Below, one piece after another: positions 24,270 to 29,499 of a stretch of 29,499 nt of DNA. The notes beneath the pieces were generated by a model. That model did not search any database. It was not told where the DNA came from and worked only from the letters and a program-made list of their open reading frames with translations. Origin of the DNA: a virus. Each line of letters opens with the position of its first letter. Positions within the stretch are counted from its first letter, which is position 1. The stretch lies in IMG/VR virus record IMGVR_UViG_3300045541_000213, positions 1 to 29,499 of that record, one strand, 5' to 3'. The translations under genes and the position numbers were made by a program.

Positions 24270-27107
24270 CTATATCGATCTAATTATTGTTTTCATCGTC
24301 CAGTTCGCAGTCGTAGCAGATCCTGTCAGTGCTACATTGCTGCCAGTCACCATCACCATGAACTTCACTCCTGTGGTGTCACCAAAATCTACGGTCACAG
24401 TTTCATTATAATTAGCATCAGATCCTGACCAGATGCCCATGATGCTACCTGCTCTAGCATTACTACCTGACTTGAGCGAGTACTCGAAGAACACAGCATC
24501 GTAAGAGGCAGTAGGTATATTCTGGTAAATGATGTTGTTGCCTGCGGCAAGAGTGGTTCTCACCGTTGTCGTGAGCATAGGAGCCTGGTAGCTGCCTATC
24601 AGGACTCTGTTGTCAGAGAATGCCTCGATTATCGGCAAGCCAGAGATATCGTTGACAGAGAATAGCGAGCCAGAGAGCGAATCGTTAACTGAGAAGAGTT
24701 CTCCCTGCGAGCCCTGTACAGTGAACACCGGTTGCGCTGAGCCTGAACCAAAGACCACAAGTGTTGAACCTGTAACCATGTTCTGAGAAGAGGATAAGAA
24801 TAACCTCTGCGCAGTTATAAATCCTGAACTACTAACAAAAAATAATCTCGTTGAACCACTAGTAATCTGGAAAGAGGCTGAGTTTACGTTCACAGAAGCT
24901 GTGACACTACCGCTATTAATTTGAGAAAGATTTAATCCAATTACTGATGATGCAAGCACATATGAAGCAGTCACAGCATTAGATGCGCTGATAGCCCAAG
25001 AGGAGGTGCCAAATAGAGAACCAGTAAGATTATTAATAGTGGCGGGTCCTGTAACACCTAAACTACCAGTTATGGTAACACTACCTGTGAACTGGTGTGT
25101 ATCTGTCAATTGACTACCAAATCTAGTAGAACCAGTTACAAAATCTGTGGAAGAAGTTACCACTTGTACCACAAGTGTCTGAGCTGTAATAGTACCTGTG
25201 AAAAGTCCGTTTGACGCGGTTAAATTCTGTCTGACTACAAAATTGTCTGCAGAAGAAGCTGTGAGTGAAGTAGTGGAAAAACTAGAACTTAAAGAATTAA
25301 CAGCATAAGAAGCGGTTCCAAATAGAGAACCAGTGAATCCACCTGTAGATTCAACAGAACCTGTGAATTGAGTAGCTCCGATAACAAACAATTCTACTGG
25401 AGCAGAAGAGCTTAATATAACAGAGCCTGTTATAATCAGATTCTGATTTAAATTGTTTATGAAAGAGGCAGTACTAGCAAACGAAGCACTAATAGATTGA
25501 AGCACATAGGAAGCTGTCGTAGAATTAGAAGAACTAACAGCCCAACTAGAAGTGCCAAATAGTGAACCAGTAAAACCACCAGTTGATCTCACAGATCCTG
25601 TAACTATAAAAGCAGTTGAAGCTCCACTAACTATGATATTTGAACCTGTAATTTCTAGGTTAGTACCATCATCGAATATATTACTGTTTCCTATGGTAGC
25701 CGGTGCCGTGAATTTTGAGACTCTATTTGCTGTACCGCTACCTCCTATACTACCTACTCCTGCATTAAGTGCAAAGGATGCAGTCAGAGCATAAGAAGAA
25801 CTCAGAGCAGGATTAGCCGATGTGAAAAGTGCCCCTGTAACATAAGATGCGGTCAGAGCATTAGATGCACTAATAGCCCAAGAGGAGGTGCCGAATAGTG
25901 ATCCTGTGATTCCAGTATTAATCGTTAGAGATCCAGTTACTATGAGATTTCCTGTAAAGTTTCCAGATCCAGAAACGTCTAAGTTATAGAGAGGATTAAT
26001 TACATTTATACCAATACGACCTCCTCCCATTGAGCCTGAGAAGGGATTACCTGAGGTAGTGGAATACGTGCCGCTTATAAACAATACTGCTCCTAAGTTG
26101 GTGTAATTACCATAAGAGTTAGGAAGAGTTATGTTTGTCCCAATTATCGTGTTATTGTTCGAAAGATTTCCAGCTCCAGTTCCCCTTAAACCGGCTTGAT
26201 AACCTATGAAATTGGAGTAGGAAGAATTTGAAGAGGAGTAGCCTGCCCTGTAACCAAATGCGTTGGTGTAAGACGCGCTAAACATCCTTAACCCCGGTTC
26301 GTAACCTAAAAAATTATTATATAAAGAACCTGATGCGGCAAAACCTGCGGCAACGCCTATGTAATTGGAGTACCGAGGATTAAGTGAAAGCTCACCAGCT
26401 TGGTTTCCTATAGCGATGGTATTTTCTGCAGTATCAGAATTTTGTAAAGCTTCGTATCCTATTCCTATTGCTTGATTAACGTAGATGGCAAACGAATTTA
26501 CTGCTTTAGCGTTCTTTCCTGCTCTATATCCTAAAAAAATATTATTGTTACCAGAACCAGTATTGAAGTTATAAGCAGCTTCATTACCTATAGCGATATT
26601 TGCGCTACCTAATGACTGAAAACCTGAGTTAACTCCTAAAAAAACACACTCTGCTGCATAAAGAGAACCGTATCCTGATAGATATCCAATAAAAACAGAA
26701 TCAGCTATAGTATCAGCATTTTTGCCTGCTTCTCTTCCTATCGCAACTCCATTTTGAAAAGAAGCATAACTAGTTCCAAGAGATCCTGCTTCTACAGAGC
26801 CCGCTTCAGTACCAATAAGCACTGAATTTTCACTCCCATAGAGATTAACCCCTGTATTTAATCCTATGAATATATCATTAGTACTAGCAGTAAAATTTAA
26901 GGAATGAGAATAGTTAGATACTAGAGTGGATCCTGTTACTAGAAAGGGATAAGAAGAGGAAAGAGCATTTCTTGCCCAGGAGGCAGTACCAAATAGAGAA
27001 CCTGTAAATTGTGGAGAGACTACCGAAGAGCTCACGTAGAGCGAACCGGTGATCTGAGAATCTTTTAATCCTATAATGCCATTTCTGGCTACAAATTCAT
27101 TGGCCAT
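24270..27107 (-). CDS. Tail fibre protein with YadA-head-like repeats
   Basis: The 945-residue protein begins MANEFVARNGIIGLKDSQITGSL. It has a GSLFGTASWARNA module (37-49). Residues 77-330 contain about 13 short repeats of the I-x-I-G-x-x-A-G type (VAIGREAG, IAIGNEAA, IFLGYRAG, IAIGNQAG, FIGYQAG), the pattern of trimeric autotransporter adhesin heads, which form a left-handed beta roll. The body then repeats GSLF-GT-SWAxSASNAxTASYV modules several times. The C-terminal 90 residues form a separate beta-rich tip (FEYSLKSGSNARAGSIMGIW). It is the first gene of a unit followed by three LamG proteins, and probably a host-recognition fibre. Unlike other genes here it has a strong Shine-Dalgarno. 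Confidence 0.85.
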   Translation of the reverse strand: MANEFVARNGIIGLKDSQITGSLYVSSSVVSPQFTGSLFGTASWARNALSSSYPFLVTGSTLVSNYSHSLNFTASTNDIFIGLNTGVNLYGSENSVLIGTEAGSVEAGSLGTSYASFQNGVAIGREAGKNADTIADSVFIGYLSGYGSLYAAECVFLGVNSGFQSLGSANIAIGNEAAYNFNTGSGNNNIFLGYRAGKNAKAVNSFAIYVNQAIGIGYEALQNSDTAENTIAIGNQAGELSLNPRYSNYIGVAAGFAASGSLYNNFLGYEPGLRMFSASYTNAFGYRAGYSSSNSSYSNFIGYQAGLRGTGAGNLSNNNTIIGTNITLPNSYGNYTNLGAVLFISGTYSTTSGNPFSGSMGGGRIGINVINPLYNLDVSGSGNFTGNLIVTGSLTINTGITGSLFGTSSWAISASNALTASYVTGALFTSANPALSSSYALTASFALNAGVGSIGGSGTANRVSKFTAPATIGNSNIFDDGTNLEITGSNIIVSGASTAFIVTGSVRSTGGFTGSLFGTSSWAVSSSNSTTASYVLQSISASFASTASFINNLNQNLIITGSVILSSSAPVELFVIGATQFTGSVESTGGFTGSLFGTASYAVNSLSSSFSTTSLTASSADNFVVRQNLTASNGLFTGTITAQTLVVQVVTSSTDFVTGSTRFGSQLTDTHQFTGSVTITGSLGVTGPATINNLTGSLFGTSSWAISASNAVTASYVLASSVIGLNLSQINSGSVTASVNVNSASFQITSGSTRLFFVSSSGFITAQRLFLSSSQNMVTGSTLVVFGSGSAQPVFTVQGSQGELFSVNDSLSGSLFSVNDISGLPIIEAFSDNRVLIGSYQAPMLTTTVRTTLAAGNNIIYQNIPTASYDAVFFEYSLKSGSNARAGSIMGIWSGSDANYNETVTVDFGDTTGVKFMVMVTGSNVALTGSATTANWTMKTIIRSI
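24961..27005 (-). repeat. Repeated GSLFGTxSWA modules in the fibre gene
   Basis: Five near-identical segments encode GSLFGT(A/S)S(W/Y)A with a following Ser/Ala/Thr stretch. They lie around 24961-25026, 25301-25345, 25521-25575, 25841-25907 and 26971-27005. The first and fourth are similar over about 65 bases. A related copy occurs in the other large fibre near 21741-21780. Such direct repeats can drive deletion, expansion and exchange between fibres. Confidence 0.75.
26118..26879 (-). repeat. YadA-head-like IxIGxxAG repeats
   Basis: About 13 repeats of 15-22 residues, each with an I/V-x-I/L-G-x-x-A/S-G core, occur in residues 77-330 of the fibre. In trimeric autotransporter adhesins this pattern folds as a trimeric beta roll. 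Loops between repeats vary in length, and several contain Tyr/Asn-rich turns. Confidence 0.7.
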
Positions 27108-27112
27108 GCGCT

Positions 27113-27118
27113 CCTCCT
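27113..27118 (-). promoter_or_regulatory. Strong Shine-Dalgarno for the YadA-like fibre gene
   Basis: AGGAGG lies 5 bases before the ATG at 27107 (AAGGAGGAGCGCATG). It is the only canonical ribosome binding site I see at a gene start in the window. A CCTCCC about 20 bases upstream, in the same leader, could pair with it. Confidence 0.7.
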
Positions 27119-27145
27119 TTTTCCCTATCCAAAGGGAGGTTTACA

Positions 27146-27153
27146 ATAAATAT
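27146..27153 (-). promoter_or_regulatory. ATATTTAT motif upstream of the YadA-like fibre gene
   Basis: The coding strand reads CTCATATTTATTGTAAAC in the 71-base gap after the methyltransferase gene, 38 bases before the fibre ATG. It would start the transcript carrying the fibre and the three LamG genes. Confidence 0.55.
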
Positions 27154-27178
27154 GAGGAGGGGTGGTTCCTCCCCTGAA

Positions 27179-27778
27179 TCACCTCTTTTTTAGGTCGACC
27201 ATCATATCTGCTACCACGTTCCAGTACTTGTCTATGTTGAACATCCTGGTCTCCTCACTCTTGTTGGCTACGGTAGGATCCTGCCAAACATAATAGATAT
27301 TGAATTCAAAATCACAGTTTATAGGATAGTGATCTAGTTTATTAGTCTCTCTCCACTTCTTGTCCCAGTAGAAGTAGCTATTCTCAGAGATAGGAGGCCA
27401 CTTGTGAGTCGGATCCTGCACTGCTCTCACAGACTTGTAATACGGGTGAGTTAGTCTCATCTTGCCCTCAGGCTTCAGGATTCTGTAACACTCATTGAAA
27501 AACTTAATACGCTCGATTCCATCTAGATGCTCTACAAAATGAGATGAGAATATCGCATCCACAGATTCGTCTTTAAAAGGATAAGGAAACTTAGTGAGAT
27601 CGTGAACAATATCCACACCTTTACACTTGACTATGTCTACACCTATGATTTTATCCGGATCCACTTTCATGTTCTCCAGAAAAAATTCTTTAGTAGCTTT
27701 TAATTGACCGCAACCTAGATCGACTGCAACAACTTGCTCTTTACTTTTTTTGTTCTCTTTTTTTACAACTTTTTTCAT
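27179..27778 (-). CDS. Class I SAM-dependent methyltransferase
   Basis: The 199-residue protein has a Rossmann-type methyltransferase core. Motif I is VVAVDLGCGQ (16-25), the post-I acidic strand is IIGVDIV (44-50), and the motif II/III region includes DAIFSSHFVEHLDG. A loop follows with YRILKPEGKMRLTHPY, the common segment of Methyltransf_11-type enzymes. A short Lys-rich N-terminus (KKVVKKENKKSKEQ) precedes it. The substrate cannot be read; the C-terminal part has many aromatic residues (SENSYFYWDKKW). The gene starts 1 base after the glycosyltransferase stop (TAATATG), so the two are almost certainly co-expressed, and methylation of a sugar or of a fibre-linked group is a reasonable inference. 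There are no DNA methyltransferase (DPPY-type) motifs. Confidence 0.8.
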   Translation of the reverse strand: MKKVVKKENKKSKEQVVAVDLGCGQLKATKEFFLENMKVDPDKIIGVDIVKCKGVDIVHDLTKFPYPFKDESVDAIFSSHFVEHLDGIERIKFFNECYRILKPEGKMRLTHPYYKSVRAVQDPTHKWPPISENSYFYWDKKWRETNKLDHYPINCDFEFNIYYVWQDPTVANKSEETRMFNIDKYWNVVADMMVDLKKR

Positions 27779-27779
27779 A

Positions 27780-28499
27780 TTACCACATTTGATCGTTTTC
27801 TAAATCGTAATGACCTACTTTAACTCTTGAATCGCAAGCGAACTTGTATCCTAGTTTTCCAGCATTTTCAAAAAACTTAAGATCTTGAGTGTATCCAGCT
27901 ACTCCCACACCAGGAGTGTAGCTTTGTACGGTTTCAAAGAAAGGCTTTTTCAACTTCTTGTTTTTAAAGATTTCTGTCTTAAACAGTGTGAATCCCATAC
28001 CAAGTCCATTGCATCTTGTTACTGTGTCTGGATCAGGCATAAATGGTGCAAAATTAACAGGAAAAACATCTGGTTTTCCGTAACACATTGGCTTTCCTTC
28101 TACTCCTTTTGTCCAATAAAGACCGCCGATGACATCGTACTTATCCATGTTTTCGTAAAGCTTTAAAAGTCCATCTGGAGGAGGCACGTTGTCCTCTTCT
28201 AGAGTTAGTATATATTTGTATTTTGAAAGCTCTGGGTGCTCAATTATGTTTTCTATCGTGGTAGAATACGCGGCTCCGACTTCTAAACCGATTGCAAATA
28301 TCCTCATAAACCTTTGGTTCATGGGAGACATCAATCCCATCCAGGATTGTACTACTTTTGCAGGTATCTGTCCTCTAGTAGGAACTATGCATACAGTAGA
28401 TAAGTCTTTGTATGCGTTCTTCTTTAGATTCTCTTCGTCAGCGATAGTGTTGTGAAATCCCTGATTTCCGTGAAATACGATTTGAGGTTTCTTATTCAT
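27780..28499 (-). CDS. GT-A type glycosyltransferase
   Basis: The 239-residue protein looks like a GT-A fold enzyme. After a short leader, STVCIVPTRGQIP (33-45) is the first nucleotide-binding strand. YKYILTLEEDNVPPPDGL (94-111) is the metal-binding region, where EED stands in place of DxD. DVIGGLYW, CNGLGMGFTLFK and YTQDLKFFENAGKLGYKFACD follow; the last resembles the end of family-2-type transferases, with Asp as likely catalytic base. No membrane segment is seen, so it is cytoplasmic. It forms a pair with the SAM methyltransferase (1-base gap) and lies among fibre genes, which suggests modification of virion or host-surface glycans. Acceptor and donor are unknown. Confidence 0.75.
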   Translation of the reverse strand: MNKKPQIVFHGNQGFHNTIADEENLKKNAYKDLSTVCIVPTRGQIPAKVVQSWMGLMSPMNQRFMRIFAIGLEVGAAYSTTIENIIEHPELSKYKYILTLEEDNVPPPDGLLKLYENMDKYDVIGGLYWTKGVEGKPMCYGKPDVFPVNFAPFMPDPDTVTRCNGLGMGFTLFKTEIFKNKKLKKPFFETVQSYTPGVGVAGYTQDLKFFENAGKLGYKFACDSRVKVGHYDLENDQMW

Positions 28500-28527
28500 A
28501 ATTCGTAACTATTAAATGTAACGTTTT

Positions 28528-28953
28528 CTATGCGAAGTTTATCGATATATGTCCAAAGTGTGGGCTAGTATTTCCGTCTCCTCCGCTGCTTATGATGGCT
28601 AAAAACACATCGTTTTGAGGAGCTATTATTTGAGTCCAATTTGTGGTAAGAAAAGTGTTTTCCACATCGATGCCTACTTCTACAGGTTCTACACCTACAT
28701 CTATATAATCGTTAGGATCTAAGCTAAAAGTTTCAGAATACTTTAGGGTTAACTTACAACCTGGGTTTGCAGGCACTGACTGTTTGTTGACCACCATTCT
28801 AACAGAGTTTATCCCTGAAAGATCTACTATGCTTATGTGTCTAGAGGAGTTAAATAAAAAACTATTCTGATTTGGCACATTAGCGTAAATAGTTTCTTCG
28901 CTAGTATCAGCGCAGAGAGAAACGTTAAATGCCCATGCTCCGTATTTGCTCAT
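28528..28953 (-). CDS. Small beta-rich virion-associated protein
   Basis: The 141-residue protein is not recognised by name. It is beta-strand rich with few charges and ends in AIISSGGDGNTSPHFGHISINFA-like strands (119-141); such G-x-G-x-x-x-P-x-F-G-x-I-x-I-x-F endings are common at C-termini of phage fibre and receptor-tip proteins. A middle segment (RMVVNKQSVPANPGCKLTLKY) looks like two strands with one Cys. It is the first gene after an ATATTTAT motif that ends only 5 bases before its ATG, so its transcript may be nearly leaderless. It precedes the glycosyltransferase by 28 bases. Role as a fibre tip or accessory is inferred. Confidence 0.65.
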   Translation of the reverse strand: MSKYGAWAFNVSLCADTSEETIYANVPNQNSFLFNSSRHISIVDLSGINSVRMVVNKQSVPANPGCKLTLKYSETFSLDPNDYIDVGVEPVEVGIDVENTFLTTNWTQIIAPQNDVFLAIISSGGDGNTSPHFGHISINFA

Positions 28954-28958
28954 ATTTT

Positions 28959-28966
28959 ATAAATAT
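28959..28966 (-). promoter_or_regulatory. ATATTTAT motif next to the start of the small beta-rich gene
   Basis: The coding strand reads CTATATTTATAAAATATGAG, with the octamer ending only 5 bases before the ATG. If transcription starts 5-7 bases downstream of the element, as in T4 late promoters, the mRNA begins at or next to the start codon. Confidence 0.5.
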
Positions 28967-28976
28967 AGATCAGTAG

Positions 28977-29499
28977 TTAAAAGGTTTGACTTACAAGATA
29001 AAATACAGGCTGTCTTAATACGTTAGTTGCTGATGCGTTAGCTGTCGTGTAAGTAGCCGCTCCAAATAATTCACTTATTGCTATATTAGATGGTAGATTA
29101 TTAGTAGAAGTAGAATAGAATCCTAAACCTCTAGTATATTGAATGGTTCTATTATATGCCTGTCCAAACAAACCAAAGAAGCTTGAGTTCTGTTGTGATA
29201 CCACTATATTACTTATTGTGCCTCTAGTATTAGTTACACTAGAAATCATGCCCACATAATATTGGCCTTCAGTTAAGGTCTCTGTCAATCCCATTGTCCA
29301 CAACCTGATTCCGTTGTATATGGTTGAGTTTGCTCCGCCTATAGTTCCTTGAAAAGTAGTAGAAACAGTGTAATCACTTAAGAGACTTAAAGTACTTACA
29401 TTTCTTGTGTATAATCCCCAAGAAAGACTAAAACTCAATCCCATAGTACTGTTGTTCTGGGTTGTGGCAGAAATGTACATCGGAACAGCAACTCTATCG
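28977..29499 (-). CDS. C-terminal part of a fibre-like structural protein (truncated by the window)
   Basis: The reading frame is open to the right edge: codons before the internal Met at 29480 encode DRVAVPMYISATTQNN, continuous with the rest, so that Met is not the start and the N-terminus lies outside the window. The visible 173 residues are Ser/Thr/Asn-rich and low in charge, with beta-strand pattern (GLSFSLSWGLYT, TEGQYYVGMISS) and an ending VLRQPVFYLVSQTF. This composition matches C-terminal receptor-binding domains of phage fibres. It ends 23 bases before the ATG of the small beta-rich gene. I see no enzyme motif. Confidence 0.65.
   Translation of the reverse strand, partial: DRVAVPMYISATTQNNSTMGLSFSLSWGLYTRNVSTLSLLSDYTVSTTFQGTIGGANSTIYNGIRLWTMGLTETLTEGQYYVGMISSVTNTRGTISNIVVSQQNSSFFGLFGQAYNRTIQYTRGLGFYSTSTNNLPSNIAISELFGAATYTTANASATNVLRQPVFYLVSQTF

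Noticed and set aside
17726-27107. Fibre repeats as a CRISPR array or diversity-generating retroelement
   Set aside because: Repeats are protein-coding and irregularly spaced, and no reverse transcriptase or template repeat was seen in the window.
616-28455. Plus-strand open frames (for example 616-903, 8124-8306, 14571-14840, 21257-21565, 28189-28455)
   Set aside because: They all lie opposite well-supported minus-strand genes, have unlikely residue composition and no leader signals. They are shadows of the real genes.
1-29499. tRNA genes, insertion sequences, integrase or attachment sites
   Set aside because: Gaps are all under 100 bases and none holds a cloverleaf; no transposase or integrase reading frame and no terminal inverted repeats were seen.

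Overview
This window looks like part of the genome of a contractile-tailed (myovirus-type, distantly T4-like) double-stranded DNA phage. The evidence is a recognisable tail sheath, a gp19-like tail tube, gp26/gp51-like tail assembly genes, a tape measure protein, a LysM-type baseplate protein, large repeat-built tail fibres and a gp32-like single-stranded DNA-binding protein. Every convincing gene is on the minus strand, so transcription runs from the right end (29499) to the left end (1). The DNA is AT-rich with almost no gaps. Most starts lack a Shine-Dalgarno sequence and sit in A/T-rich leaders, which suggests a Bacteroidota host. That host call is an inference, not something read directly.

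Layout in transcription order: (a) 29499-27179: the C-terminus of a fibre-like protein, a small beta-rich protein, a glycosyltransferase and a SAM methyltransferase. (b) 27107-21925: a YadA-head-like repeat fibre, then three paralogous LamG/concanavalin-like proteins with a G+C-rich 84-residue gene inserted between two of them. (c) 21871-17283: a 1381-residue fibre with ten VGIGT-type repeats and two small proteins. (d) 17234-16645: a small membrane protein and a small coiled-coil protein. (e) 16586-13697: sheath, a Lys/Glu-rich protein and tail tube, closed by a terminator. (f) 13600-12565: gp26-like and gp51-like genes, possibly joined by ribosomal frameshifting. (g) 12536-2772: tape measure, tail/baseplate proteins and a very large hub-like protein ending in an M23 peptidase domain. 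(h) 2721-1: a divergent family-A DNA polymerase, an unknown protein, the gp32-like protein, a terminator and the first codons of one more gene.

The most notable structure outside the genes is an octamer, ATATTTAT on the coding strand. I found it in nine gaps, each time ahead of the first gene of a plausible transcription unit and with no obvious -35 partner. It is the reverse complement of the core of the T4 late promoter (TATAAATA), so it is a candidate phage-specific late promoter of unexpected orientation. Second is the gp26/gp51 junction, where the downstream frame is open across the upstream stop codon and overlaps a T6-C3-G3 run, as in the G/GT frameshift of other tailed phages. Other points of interest are a polymerase with altered motifs A and C, a gp32 protein without the zinc-binding cysteines, and a mosaic, recombination-prone fibre region.
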